DNA of 64,000 bases, taken from Armillaria gallica. Lineage: Eukaryota > Basidiomycota > Agaricomycetes > Agaricales > Physalacriaceae. The position numbers were made by a program, and so were the translations under genes. Below the pieces are notes generated by a model. It was not told the origin of the DNA and made no database searches. It saw nothing but the letters and a program-made list of their open reading frames with translations. The first letter of the stretch is position 1. Every line of letters starts with the position of its first letter. Positions 12,553-24,328 of the stretch are shown one piece after another. The stretch lies in NCBI GenBank assembly GCA_037576215.1, contig JBANDB010000004.1, positions 3,472,001-3,536,000 of the forward strand, written 5' to 3'.

Positions 12553-13237
12553 GTCGTCCTTATATTTGTCATCGCATCACGTTAAGGATTTAGATGGACT
12601 TGCACATAGTTTCGGGACATTTTTTTTGTAAAGCTCGTTACGTTCCATTACAGTAGTGAAGTTTATTGTTCCTCTGCTTATACATGGCTTTCCCTCAATC
12701 AATTACTTATATTCTTCTAAGCTCTCGGATGATGGGAGGTGGACGGACTTCTGGCGAGCTGAGCCAAAGAAGACAGCACCACCCATTCGTCCTTCGTACA
12801 TTTTTGCATTACTTGACGTGGAAAACCGGAATTTGCGCTAGATATACATATGTAGTCGAGTAGTCGAGCACAGTATTGCACTAGGTACTACTACTTTAAG
12901 CTTAACATAGGAGAAATTTTATCTAGTAGGTATGTACTAATAAGTAGCTGAGTAAGTCGGTACTAAGTCCTACCTAGTAGCCGGTGGCTATTGCGGACAT
13001 TTAGTAGGCTTCGACAATTTGTGCATCTGAATTAGCCTATGCTTTTTTTTTTCTTGAAATAACAAACAGAAAAGACAAGGGGAGTCACGCTGCCGAAGTA
13101 GAAGATCGGAAGTGAGTTAAAAAGGTGTTCAATACCTTTTCGGGAAGCCTCTGTCGTCACCCAGAGAAAATAGAACCAAATATCAGCCATCGAGGAAGGC
13201 GCGGTTGCATTGCTTCCTTTGATAACTTACCATCGTC
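12553..13237. other. Intergenic with short TAGGTACTA-like repeats
   Basis: Contains the 3' region of the secreted-protein gene and, at about 12850-12990, a cluster of short related strings (variants of CTAGGTACTA, CTAGTAGGTA, TAAGTAG), some partly palindromic. No gene is visible. Pyrimidine-rich sequence precedes the ArfGAP start. Confidence 0.4.
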
Positions 13238-14546
13238 ATGTCTCGCCAGGACAAAGCGACCACCGAGCGATTTACGAAAACTCTACGAGAGCTAGTCAAA
13301 AAGCCAGAAAACAAGCTATGTGCAGACTGCAAGCGTAATGGTGCGCGCCTATTCTACTATGATATATTGAAGTCGAAATTCATGTTTGTGTAGATCCTCG
13401 ATGGGCATCCTGGAACATGTATTAGGTTTTATATCTGTCGAACTGGACTGAAAGCTCACACAAATCTCAAAGCGGTGTCTTTCTCTGTATACGGTGCTCA
13501 GGCATTCATCGTGGCATGGGCACCCATATCAGTCGTGTCAAGTCTGTAGACTTGGACGTCTGGACCCCAGAGCAAATGGAGGTATGTGGTTGGTGCCTCG
13601 TCCAAGGATATGTTTGCTGACATGAGTAGTCTATCCAAAAATGGGGAAACCATAGAGCGAATCTTTACTGGGAAGCACATCTCAAAGCTGGACACATTCC
13701 TCCTGATCAGTGCGTAGTCCTCAGTGAATGGGAATGTATCCTAACCTTTGGCCTTGCAGTAAAATGGAATCCTTTATACGATCTAAATATGAATCACGAC
13801 GGTGGGCGATGGAAGGACCCCCACCACAAGATCCATCGATACTGGAAAATGGATCGAGTGCTGCGCCACCGCCGCCGCCACAGCAGCAACCAGCCACCCC
13901 GACGTTCCAAACAGCACGCGCCAGCCCTGCTCGTGTTCCTGTGACCAACCGACAGCCCCAGCCACATCACCTACTATCCGCTGGTTACGCGTCACAACAG
14001 AAGACCCAACCTACTCCCGCTGCTGCTCCAGCTCCGCCACCACCGCAACCGAAACCGAGCGATGACCTCTTTTCACTCGATTTTCATTCCCCTGTTTCAT
14101 CATCCCCACCTCCACAACAGGACACTCAGCAGAAGAAAGACGTCAAGCAGGACATTCTATCACTGTTCTCTTCCACCTCATCTGCTGCGCCCGCAACTGC
14201 ATCTCCTTGGGCACAACCTCAGCCTCAGCAGCAGCAGCAGCAGCAGACAACAAGCATGATGGGCGCGGGTGGAGCAGGAATGTGGGGCGTCAGTTCAGGT
14301 TGGAATGCTGCTGCTTCCCCTCCTGCTCAGCCAAACCTTTGGGGCGCCCCGGCCCCGCAGCAGCCGCAGCCATCTTTGTTTGCTAGCAGTACTGCCATCT
14401 GGGGATCACCTGCGCCGTCGAACGGGACTAGTCAGACGTCGAGCGATCCCTTTGGCTCGTTCGCTAGTTCGGGGACTGCGACGACTACGACGACGGCACA
14501 GAAGAAGGATGATGTCTTTGGAGATATTTGGGGAGATTTTAAGTGA
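13238..14546 (+). CDS. AGE2: ArfGAP-domain protein, AGE2/SMAP type
   Basis: Five exons (13238-13340, 13394-13418, 13473-13581, 13630-13709, 13760-14546) give 367 residues. All introns are GT-AG and the frame is kept throughout. The N-terminal domain has the ArfGAP zinc finger C28-x2-C31-x16-C48-x2-C51, followed by GIHRGMG with the catalytic Arg at 56 and then SLDxW-type sequence ([13 protein letters not shown]). ArfGAPs stimulate GTP hydrolysis by Arf GTPases in vesicle budding at the trans-Golgi and endosomes. The rest, from about residue 125, is low complexity: Pro tracts, a run of seven Gln, and repeated Gly-Trp and DPFG-like motifs near the end ([11 protein letters not shown]), typical of Age2/SMAP tails that bind coat or clathrin components. 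Exon 2 is only 25 nt. Clean gene, high confidence in family; the yeast symbol is given by domain architecture. Confidence 0.92.
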
Positions 14547-14775
14547 AGCTTCGCTTATCCTGTATGCTTAGGAGGGGCGCTTCTTAAATTTAGACTTTTT
14601 GCGGATCGGATCACGTCTACCTTTTCACAAAGACGAAGATGTGGTATGGCAGAGGATATAACTCAGTTCCCGTAAGCAAAATATCGTTTATCTGCAGATG
14701 CTGTGGAGGCAGGTATCCGGCGTGTTTTCCTTTGTAGTTTGTGAAAAGACCGTGACGGGACTTGAAGAAGAAATT

Positions 14776-16961
14776 GAATTTCGGGAATTGCCGGTCATCG
14801 TGCGAAGTTGGAATTCATTCATTTAAAGTTTCTCAATCCATCCCACAGCGCTTCAAGCGCATCGAAGTTATCACGTTTTATATGCCAGCCATCGCCTCCA
14901 ACAACACTCTATTATCACCTGGAAATTGATGTGAGTTGTGTTCCACACCCAGTTCTGTTTATTTGCTTCGCATTAGAGCTGGGTCTTTACGTACTAATCC
15001 TAGAGTCTAATCAATCCAATTTCTTTCTTCCTTCAACTGCTCTTGGAAAGAGGCTTTGACCGAGTATCATTATTTTATATGTGCTGATCATCACCTTTCA
15101 GCTAAACGTCGAATCCTCTCCAGAAATCTCAAAACTGGAAAATCCTACTTCATCCAATAGCAGCACATCTTTGTACAATGACCACTACTCTTCCTGTGCG
15201 TACTTTCGCATCGGTTTTCTTTTAAATATTCTCAATTCATTCGTAGGGGCATCAAGTCCTGCCTCTCGAGTTCATTGACAGGATCACTGATGAGGTTTAC
15301 AATTCTTCAGACGGCAGTAGTATGGAAGACTTGTATAACCTTTCATTGACCTCTCGTGAAGTGGGAAAACGAGCTACGGCACTGATTTTTCGGGTTGTAA
15401 TTCTCAGCTCGGAGGCAGACCTTGACGACGACGTCTCTAAACTTCGCGTCCTCTTCGAATCCGGCCGCGGCCTGGCAGCATCGGTCAGGATATTGATTCT
15501 TGAAGACCCTGAGCGCCGAGTAAATACCTCCTCGCCCAACCTTCTCTTTATCCTTGGGCAAATGCGGAACCTGAACATCATTACATTGATAGGCCTTGGG
15601 CTCCCCCAACGAACTCAAACCCCCTTCTTCGCTACCTTTGCCAACCGTGTCAATCTCACAGACATTCGTCTTTATGACATGACTATGAAATACCACGAAT
15701 TTGAAACCATCCTTCGCTCGAGCTCGTCTCTTAGCTCTCTCCTTATATCCAATCTTGAGATAGACGAGCTTCATGAGGATCTTCCATGCGTCGGACATTT
15801 TTCCATGGCAGGCCTTCTTAATGAACCGCGAGCCGTGGCATGGGAGGATCCTCAGTCGCCCTACCATGACCTTCAGCCTCAAACAGCTCTCAACCTTCCG
15901 ATTGAGCGGTTGATCATGAAGTTGGCGACACCCTCGGATTACAAAGTAATGGATCTTTTAGCATCTTCTCGATTGCCTATCATCCTACCAGGGAGCCTCA
16001 AGCGAGTGGCGATTTCCACCGCAAAAGGTGCACTTAATAAGGCGATAGTAGACAGAATCATAGCTTTTCTCGGCTCTTCATCGGCCCAGTCCGTGTCGCA
16101 GTTGCACTTGGGTGAGCATGAAGCGGATACATGTGAGTCATACCTCTGTCTGTCTGTACTGTTTTTAAAGGGCATAATAGACAGGTCGGGCACTCAGGCT
16201 CCTCCGAATTTCGACAGTGTTCGTCTTCCGCTTTGCACAGCTCTCGACTTGCACTTCGTTATCAATGATTGGAGCTCTACCGGCGAGGGGCCCTGTTGGT
16301 TCTCTTCCATTCTGGAATCGCTATCCCCAGAACAGATGCCTGTGAAGAAACTTCTTCTCGTCTTCGACTTTGGTTTTGAGAATGAGTGTATCGACAATAT
16401 GCCTCGTCCCGATCACTTCTGGCCGCGTCTGACAATGCCCTCTCTGTGAATGGCCTGAATTTGGAGGAAATCGGGCTTCATATAGTTCTTCGCGTCGAAG
16501 ATCCGGAATCTCTCTTTCTTGATGTAGATGAGGACAGCGAAGCGGAAGAGAGCGACGGATCGGAGAGTGGGCTGGAGGAAAGCGAAGAAGTCAGAGGAAT
16601 AAAAGAGAGCGGAGAGGAAGAGAGCGATCCCGACGACAGCACCTATATTGCCGATCAGAGCGAATATACCGATGCCGAAGAAGACGAGGACGATGCAGAG
16701 CTCGGCAAGAAGGAAGAGCACGATGCCGATAGGAAAGACCAGGACAGGAAGGAGGTCGATGCTACCCCTGGGCAAATCCTACAACACTGGCTACTCCAAT
16801 TTGCTCTTCCCAAGACAAACGCCCGCTATCATTTTCAAGAGGAAAAACCTAATTCTTCTACCTCGGGAGACGAGGTCAAAACTTGGATCCGTCTTTCAGA
16901 CAGCACCAGCGATAACGAAATCATTTTCAATATCGACGAGGTTTTACGCGTTCTCTCCTAG
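14776..16961 (+). repeat. Tandem duplication unit 1 (promoter, 5' UTR intron and F-box-like gene)
   Basis: Begins with the string GAATTTCGGGAATTGCCGGTC, shared with 17263 in unit 2. It includes a 5' UTR intron (14931-15101), the 18-nt first coding exon and the F-box-like coding region. Homology to unit 2 is continuous from upstream sequence to near the stop, so the duplication carried its own regulatory region. Confidence 0.8.
15178..16961 (+). pseudogene. F-box-like protein with acidic tail, frameshifted copy
   Basis: An 18-nt first exon (MTTTLP, 15178-15195) is joined through an intron to GHQVLPLEFIDRITDEVYN at 15247, an F-box-like start (LPLE-I-rI-de). The body aligns from end to end with the gene at 17615. 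At about 16429 one base is missing relative to the paralogue, so the frame ends early at MPSL-stop (16447-16449). The next frame continues with DNALSVNGLNLEEIG, then the acidic region (repeated EES, DSTYIADQSEYTDAEE) and the conserved C terminus ending VLRVLS near 16961. Intact, it would be about 590 residues. The truncated product (about 400 residues) lacks the acidic tail. It may be a recent pseudogene, or the base may be a sequencing error. F-box proteins usually link substrates to SCF ubiquitin ligases. Confidence 0.75.
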
Positions 16962-17262
16962 ACAGATTGTACCATGGTGAACTTATTTTTTCTTCTTCTT
17001 CGCCCTTGCTTCACCCTGTATCATGTACGAATAGTCAGAATCGCTCATATTTCCTGACAACAGATATGATGTATAACAAACGAATCTGCTGTAAGAAAGT
17101 TTGGATGACTTGCGAGATTGTTGACAGAACGGCACCAGGAAAGCAACCCTGACGCCCGATGGTGCTATCATATGATGGAGTGAACTACGAGTCGAATGGA
17201 CGGCACAAATTTAAAGAGCATAATCTTGGCCGTATGAAGCGAATTGGAAGCGAATGAAAGAA

Positions 17263-19508
17263 GAATTTCGGGAATTGCCGGTCGCTGGCATCGGCGTCCG
17301 AAGTTGAAATTGAAGTCGCTTTTTCTCCATCCCACGGGACTTCAAACGCGTTGCAGTTATCACACTTTATTCGCCAATTATCGACTCGGCAATACTCTAT
17401 GCTTACTTGGTGATACCTGTGAGTCGTGTTCCATGCTTAGTTCTGTGTATTTGCGTTGGAGTTGAGTCCCCACGATCGGACTCCATTACACTTTCCGATC
17501 CCTACTTTAAAGTTAAACTGCTCTTGTAATGATGTTCTAACTGAGTATCATTACTTTTTAGGGTTGACTCGAACCCTATAAGGAAATTTCAGGCTCAACG
17601 AAGCCGATTGCGCGATGACGACCACCCTTCCTGTACGTACGCCTGCACCTGTTCTCCTACCACCTAATCTTACTATATCCATAGGGACATCAGGCGCTGC
17701 CCCTCGAGCTCTTCGACAGGATCACCGATGAGGTTTACAATGCTTCGGACAACAGCAAGGAAGACTTGTATAACCTCTCGTTGACCTCTCGTGAAGTGGG
17801 AAAACGAGCTACGGCACTGATTTTTCGGGTTGTAAAGCTCAAAGGAGCCTCGGAGTCAGCCCTTGACAAGAGGATTTCTGAACTTCACGTCCTCTTCGAA
17901 TCCAACGGCAACCTGGCAATATCAACCAGGATATTGGTTATTGGCAACCCGGAGGAACCCACAAGTATCTCCTCTCCCAACTTTCTTCCCGTCCTTCAGA
18001 TGATGCGGAATCTGAATGCCATCAAATTGGCAGGCAACGTTGAATATTCTGAACCCCCATCCCCTCGACGCCGGGGCCGGGGCCGGCAGGCCTGGCAGGC
18101 CCAGCCTGAGCCTGTTCCTATCTTCACTGCCTTCGCCAACCCCGCCAATCTCACGGATATTCGTCTCTATAACATGTCCATGAAATACCGGGAATTTGAG
18201 AATATCCTTCGCTCAAGTCCGGCCCTTACGGCTCTCCTTATATCCAACCTTAACATAGATGACTTTCGTGAATTTTCTCAATCACGAAGTTATCGCCACT
18301 ACATTGTCATTGAGCCGGAAGCTGCGGCACGGGAGGATCCCAAGTCGAGCTATCACAGCCTCCAGCCTAAAACGGCTTTCAATCTCCCCGTTGAGCGATT
18401 AATCATGAGGTTGTCGTCAGTGTCCGATTACAGAATAATGGACCTTTTCGTGTCTTCTCGATTACCTCTCCTCTTACTTGGGCGTCTCAAAAACCTCGCA
18501 ATCTCCCACGCCAGGGGCTCACCCAACAAGGCGATATCAGACAGAACTGCTGCTTTTCTGGACTCTCCGCTGGCTCAATCTGTGTCGCGATTACACTTGG
18601 GTGAGCACGGAGAGGGTGAATGTGAGTCATATTTGTGCTTTTCTGTCCTGTTTTGTAACGGCACTCTAGATAGACCGGGCAGTAATGCTCATCGTAAGTT
18701 GGACACTGTCCATCTTCCACTTTGTGAAGCTCTCGAGTTGTGTTTCACCTTAGTTGACTGGGACTGGCAAGCTCTCAGCTTGAACAAAATCTGGTTTGCA
18801 GAAATGCTCGAAACCATCTTTCCTGTGCAGCTCCCTGTCAAGAAGCTGCTACTCGTCTTCGACTTTCGTTTTCTCCATGACCATACCGTCAATGATACAC
18901 CAGCTCCAGGTGATGACTGGGTTCGTCTTGATAGTGCGCTCTGCGCGCATAATTTCGATTTGGAGGAAATCGGGGTTCATATAATTTTTTCCCTCGACGT
19001 ACCGGACAATGAACCTGACTTTGGTAATCCTTATGAGGTATCCAATCACGTAGAAGAAGCTGAAGCGGAGGAGAGCGACGGATCAGAGAGTGGGGCGGAG
19101 GAGAGCGGAGACGACAGAAGAATACCCTCAGAGGCGAGCGACGAAGAGAGCGATGAAGAGAGCGATCCGGATGACACCACCTACATCACTGATCAGAGCG
19201 AATATACTGATGCCGAAGACGATGAGGAAGACGAGGGCGACACGGAACTCGGCAAGAAGGATGTCCGCGACGAAGACGGAAAAGGCCAGGACTACAAGAA
19301 GGAGGTCCATGTTGGTCCTGGACACATGTTGTTGCGACATTGGCTGTTCGAATTTGCTCTTCCCAAAGCGAACGCTCGCTATCATTTTCAAGAGCAGATA
19401 ATTGGCTCTTCTGCCTCGGTGGACAAAGTCAAAACTTGGGTCCGTTTTTCAGAAAGAACCAGTGAAATTGAGCCTATCTTCGATATTGACGAGGATTTAC
19501 GGAAGTAG
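17263..19508 (+). repeat. Tandem duplication unit 2
   Basis: Second copy of the unit at 14776. It has the same leading string, the same arrangement of a 5' UTR intron (17419-17561, with GTGAGT donor and the GAGTATCATTA...TTTTAG end shared with unit 1), the same 18-nt coding exon and the full F-box-like gene. Confidence 0.8.
17615..19508 (+). CDS. F-box-like protein with long acidic C-terminal region
   Basis: Exon 1 is 17615-17632 (MTTTLP); exon 2 is 17685-19508 (GHQALPLELFDRITDEVYN...), giving 613 residues. Residues 7-45 resemble a degenerate F-box (LPLEL-dRI-dev...lSLTSREVgkRA). The middle (about 60-400) has hydrophobic, regularly spaced segments such as NLTDIRLYNMSMKY, VERLIMRL and SVSRLHLGEHG, typical of the leucine-rich-repeat-like bodies of basidiomycete F-box proteins. 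Residues about 445-520 are highly acidic (EEAEAEESDGSESG, DEESDEESDPDD) and end in YITDQSEYTDAEDDEED. The C terminus (LFEFALPKANARYHFQE) is conserved with copy 1. Expected role: substrate adaptor of an SCF ubiquitin ligase, by family inference only. This is the intact member of the tandem pair. Confidence 0.8.
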
Positions 19509-20069
19509 TATCATGCAGTATTTCTTGTGCTTTGCTTGACTGTGTGTTGTACAAATAGCCGACATTGCTTTCTTGGGGACCTTGTCCTGATATGTACCTC
19601 TTTTACCTACCGCTTTGACTTTCTACTTGGTAATGAAACTGCTGTAAGACTCTAATCACTTGTCGCTGACCTTACGTAGACGGTATACGTGTGATCGCTC
19701 GTTTTGGTCCCGCGGCGGTATATAAGAGCAGACAAGATGATGTTGACTTCGAGAGTTGTTTCTTTTGGAGTTGTCGGCGCGTCGGGTAGATGAAATAACT
19801 TTCAGTCTGACAGTGATAGTGACAGCACAGTGTACACAGCTGCTCTCGCATTTCTTGCCAATTATTTGAGCGTAGCTGAGGAACGCGGCGGGGGTGCCAA
19901 TAGGACATTAAGACGATACCTGACCCTGGAAGAGGATATATTCCGTCCCGTACTAACAGTAATACGGGTATTTGCTTTCACGTTCCATCTGGAATGAACT
20001 TGACGTTCTCCTGACGGCGAGACATAGACGGGAAAATGAGTTCATTTGAACGAATCACAACATAGCATG
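19509..20069. other. 3' region between F-box-like and PMP3 genes
   Basis: No coding feature recognised. A TATA-like string (GGTATATAAGAGC) sits at about 19716, but no gene start obviously goes with it. Confidence 0.4.
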
Positions 20070-20378
20070 TCAATATTTCTGCTTGTCCTGAATCAGCAGC
20101 TGTGAATCGATAAAGGAGTTCAAACGGTACCATCGCCACCACGACTTTCGTCTTTGGTATATCAAATACAACGCATGAATTACTCCTCCAATCCAGAAGA
20201 AGAGCGTCAGGATGATGTTTATGAGGATATCCGCCAGCGGCCGCTTCATCAAGATCACTGCTATTGGCGGAAGGAGGATGGCAACCTAGACATATTCAAA
20301 TCAGTAAATTGACTGCAATTTCGTGTTGAAAGTACATGCGATGATGAGGAGAACGTCTTCAGTCGTGACGGAAGCCAT
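20070..20378 (-). CDS. PMP3: PMP3/RCI2-family proteolipid, copy 1
   Basis: Two exons: 20378-20340 (MASVTTEDVLLII) and 20285-20070 (VAILLPPIAVILMKRPLAD... then a second helix TLFFWIGGVIHALYLIYQ). This is the two-helix small membrane protein of the PMP3/RCI2 family, with the characteristic LPP and W-GG--HA-Y motifs. Members act at the plasma membrane in salt and cold tolerance and membrane potential. The 54-nt intron (20339-20286) begins GCATGT, a GC donor: no GT donor keeps the frame, and the paralogue at 30249 has GTACGT at exactly the same codon position. The product is about 84 residues, longer than copy 2 because it lacks the early stop and ends in a polar tail (SWWRWYRLNSF...). Confidence 0.88.
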
Positions 20379-21558
20379 AATTTGGAGTGAAAGGTTGTGT
20401 TATGTTCGTGGTGATGGCGTGTATACTTATAGTGAGGCGACTGTATGTCGTCATGCAGACTCACTCACACATGGACGCCATACCGGACATGCATGGTAGC
20501 CTTGCATCACGAGGATTCCCAAAGCATTCAAACAAGAATAGTGACTGATGAAAGACGCGTCACGGCGGACGGCGGTTTGCCTTGACATATGGAAAATCAG
20601 TCCCTGGGTTGGAGGGGGGAAGCACACATCCCGGGTAAAGACGTGATATTCTACCGCTTTCTGCTTAGCAGATACGGTTCACGACTCCGCTTTTCAAAGT
20701 CCTTTTCCCAGAGAGATCTTGATACTATTTGTATACAAATAATCTCGCGAAGCTTTCCAAGGCGACGGAATGTTGATTGATACCGGCAGCCTAGTAGTGG
20801 AGTATCAGTATTGGATTGGTGAGGGCAAACAGGACCTTCGGAAATCGCGCTTGACTGGATAATGACGTTTATCAGGAGCTTGAAGACTTTCCCACGATAG
20901 CCCCGACTCGATGATTGGCTCGGAGGTCGGACCGCCTGAACCCTGAGTACCAACAGAATCATTGACTGATCCTTATGAACAAAGTCAAAGGAGTCACCGG
21001 TCACCCTTCAAGCTTCAAGACTGGTTGTGGGCTAGGACCAAATATCCACCTGAGTTCCACCATTACCTCACGCTCCTAGGACCTCCTCACATGCGAGGCA
21101 CACAGAGCCCCGAGGAAAATTTCTCTGGCTATGCTACACCAGAGGGATGTACTTATTGTGATCCTCGCGACATGTCTCTATGTTGTTTCATGGGTCTGTC
21201 ACACAGTGGAAGGAGGCTCCTTCGCGATCAGGGATTCAGGATATTGGAAAGAAAAATACAGACGAAGACACCCTGACCAAGACTTCGGTTCCTGCATATG
21301 GCGACCAAGGGTCATGGCTACTGGAAGAAGAAATCGAGCATCGGGAAAAGAATGTCTAGCAGGGTACTTCGAGCACAGTTGCTAATCACCGCAAACTAGA
21401 CCGGGAACAGGCGGCATAGATGGTAGTTGGTCTTAACCACTTTGAACTCAAGAGCCGTTGGTGATACTTACCTTAGACTCTGGAATGTGGTCCATGAGCT
21501 GCCACAAGACGACCATTTACTGCAATCTTTATAATTAAATCGTGACAATGCAAACGGT
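20379..21558. other. Intergenic, no gene recognised
   Basis: Several ORFs of 60-117 codons on both strands lack family resemblance and partners. The region contains one copy of the 68-bp direct repeat (20882-20949). Confidence 0.4.
20882..20949 (+). repeat. Direct repeat flanking FunK1-like gene, copy 1
   Basis: About 68 bp closely matching 23653-23723, with a perfect core of 27 bases containing GATTGGCTCGGAGGTCGGAC. It contains an ATTGG (inverted CCAAT) motif. This copy lies 3' of the FunK1-like gene. Confidence 0.75.
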
Positions 21559-23526
21559 TTACCAAGGAATGTGCCTATCCTCTAATTGGTCTAACATAAT
21601 AAAACCTTCTTCCAAATATTTCCCGAACGCCTCCAAGCAATGCTCATGGAGACTATGCCGCACCTGTTTGAGGTCCGAAGATGGTGAGATACCAGCTAGC
21701 TGGCACTTAACCTTCCCCTGATATGTTGATGCTAATGCATACCACTTTTCGACTAGTGGAGTTATAGAAGAAATGGATGGCCCGAGAGGCAACACAGTCC
21801 CATGCAGGTGGACGGTGTACTCTTTCTTATCTTCGGCCATCATCAGGATGTCGCCCGTCCTATGCAAGTACTTACGGAGTATTTCCTCGCAAATGTTCAA
21901 CTTCCGACGTCCGAGACAAATTTCGAAGACGGTCCAGCAAAGGACCCAAATGAACGACTCAAGGTCGTCGATAGCGGTGGTGACCGTACGCGTCGGAAGT
22001 AACAAGGATTGTAGAAGACGAATCGACATGAAGGATAACGTCCCAGGCTGAAACATGTCATCAGATGATACATCTCCTGTATTCGCAGCACGTACCATTC
22101 CAGGCTCCGAGACTTCCCTCGTAGTATCAAAGAGGGTCCTCTCTTCGATGCATTGGCTATCGTCAACGAGCATTCCTATGCACTTGCCTAGGAGCTGCTT
22201 TCGTCCAGGTGTCAGACATAGCAAACTACAGAAAACGTGATGAGGTTCAAATGTGACGATCAATTAAATATGGGACGGCATACTTATCAGAACACCGCAT
22301 TTCTGGTTGCGCCAAAAGCAGGACACTGCTGATGTTCACATCTCCGTGAATCCATCCATTTAGGTAGCGGCTGTACAGGCCTGCCATAATTGACTCAGAA
22401 GAAGTACGACACACGAAAGAAGCGCGCTCACCTAACATTGCATGTAATATAGCTTTCAGTAAAATCTGTACAGTAGCCGCCTCTCGCAGATCTTTTCCTT
22501 CGGTCTTGATGATTTCCCGGTGAAGAATCCTATCGATGGAATTCTTCCCAAAACTAGCCGATGACACACGCCGCATGGTGATTAGAGCACCACGACAATC
22601 TTTCACCTTATATGCTGCGAGAACTTCTGGTACACCAAAGTAACACGAAACGCCTCGAAACATGCTTTGGCCAGCCTCGGCAGCCGCTTTGTCCTTTATC
22701 AGCCACGAATCTTTTATGATCAGTGTCGAGAAAAGATTGATATCAAGATCTTTGGTATCCTGATATGCGAGAGATGTCCAGTCAACGTCCGCCTGGTCAG
22801 TGGTACACCAGCCATGGTCCTCCAGCTCCAATTTGCGTGCGACTTTTGGCTTTACTTCGCGGACCAAGATATCAGCAAACCAGGAAGCATGCAAACACAG
22901 GAGTATTTACCTTTCATAACTTTGTACATACGAGAAATTCTTCCTACGATCTCGTAGATCCCTAATCTTCCAGGTAACTTGAGGTACTTTTTGAAGCGCG
23001 ATGGGTCTGTACCAGCCCGAGTGTGCGTAAGACAAGCTAGACTTCGGAAGGCTTCGACGGCGGCGGTCTCCTCTGGATCTGAGTCCATGGATCCGGACTG
23101 CAGAAACCTTTGGCGGACGCCATGAAGGCGCCGCTGCAGCCTGGAGTAATCGGAGGAGATGAAGAAACAAGACAACCACCGGTACTTATGACACGCAAGA
23201 AGGTACCGAACATGATATGCAGATTGATTCATCAAGTGAAGGCACTGCTGTATAAATGAATCTTGATATTCCCGTGTGCCCCTTGAATTATATGGACTTG
23301 TGATTGTGAGTGCCGAAGTAACATCGAGTGTGTGGTCCCGGAATTCTTGAACAATATCATCAAGTGAAATCTTTTCATGTAGCCGTATTTCTGGGATACC
23401 CGTGTCCTCCAAGTTCGAATGGTGTGGTGACACACGGCAAAGCACAGAAATAGGCTGGTCCGGTTCGTATACCACCTCCGCAGTCAGCAAACCTCTAGTA
23501 TTAGAGCTTGATTGCATAAAGGTCAC
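21559..23526 (-). CDS. FunK1-type protein kinase, divergent active-site motifs
   Basis: Three exons (23526-22911, 22854-22284, 22225-21559) join in frame to 617 residues. The C-terminal half has FunK1 landmarks: YLNGWIHGDVNISSVLLL in place of the usual HRDIS-GNI, GMLVDDSQ in place of G-LNDFDL, GTLSFMSIRLLQS in place of RTGT-PFMA--LL, and DDLESFIWVLCW matching HDLES--YVL-W. The catalytic-loop Asp and a metal-binding Asp seem kept, but HRD is HGD and the Asn two places before GNI is altered, so activity is doubtful. FunK1 is a kinase family expanded in multicellular basidiomycetes; substrates are unknown. The N-terminal 300 residues are only weakly similar to the canonical copy at 34445. The start at 23526 is the first ATG of the open frame; a promoter-like repeat lies about 130 bp upstream. 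Confidence 0.75.
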
Positions 23527-23652
23527 GGTCTTCGCAGGCTGAGTAGTTGTTCGTATATTCTTCCTCTAGCAGTAGTGGTAAACTGCTGGAGACGGAAGAT
23601 AGATAGGGTTTCAGTCGGAGAGTTGGCAATTCAAGACAAGATCATGCCAGTG

Positions 23653-23723
23653 GAAGGCTTTCCTACGAAAGCTCCGGCTCGATGATTGGCTCGGAGGTCG
23701 GACCGTCTGAACCGCCTGATTAC
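23653..23723 (+). repeat. Direct repeat flanking FunK1-like gene, copy 2
   Basis: Second copy of the repeat at 20882, same orientation, 2.77 kb away. It sits about 130 bp upstream of the FunK1-like start, so it may be part of that promoter. Confidence 0.75.
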
Positions 23724-23828
23724 TAAGCTTTCAACAGGGAAAGGCGCTCGAAAAATTATTGTCATCTTACTCTTTCATCTCCCTCGGACCGGAAGTTCCT
23801 GCCTACTACTCATCATCTCCCAACTATT

Positions 23829-24328
23829 TTATGGCAAACAGCCAAGCGCTAGAACCATTGCTTTGACGCCTGGGCAGCACTTGTTGCGAGCCAACGACTT
23901 CTCCAGTTTCTGAAAGGATGCTGGCACGGTAGTACCGTTCCGCGCTGGACTCACCTTGGGGAGTTGACGGACTGCCTTTCGTTCTTTCAGCATCGCTGTT
24001 ACTGCAGGAGTGAAATAAATAAACGTGACAAGAAAAGGGCCTTTCATTAAGCGCTTCCAGAAATATGGTGATGTCCCGGGTTGAGGTCCGTCAACACCAT
24101 ACACGTTGCGGTAGTAGTCAGCTTGTGATATCCACGGCCATGCTGTGGCGGGAAGCCAAGGAAGCAGAATCGTCCCAGCGAGGACATATCAATACGAGCG
24201 CAAAATGTCAGTGTTCAGACTTAGGATACGACTGTTCACTCACAAAGGCTCGTTTCTACTCGCTTAGGCATATTCCAGGCTTGATTGTCCAGCTTCCAGT
24301 TCATTATCTTTGCGTCCAGGGTCCACAT
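23829..24328 (-). CDS. Small hypothetical protein, possible single membrane segment
   Basis: I do not recognise the family. A candidate two-exon gene starts MWTLDAKIMNWK at 24328. Exon 1 ends at a GTGAGT donor (24243) and joins SWPWISQADYYRNVYGVDG after an AG at 24143, giving about 130 residues with the stop at 23829-23831. The second exon has an aromatic-rich start, a Pro/Gly turn, and a hydrophobic segment (GPFLVTFIYFTPAVTAML) that could be one membrane helix, followed by a basic region. The good donor and continuous frame support it modestly; the intron acceptor choice is uncertain. Confidence 0.4.

Noticed and set aside
12850..12990. Repeated TAGGTACTA-like strings considered as a CRISPR-like or minisatellite array
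   Set aside because: Units vary in length and spacing and there are no regular spacers; the genome is eukaryotic. Treated as AT-rich intergenic simple sequence.
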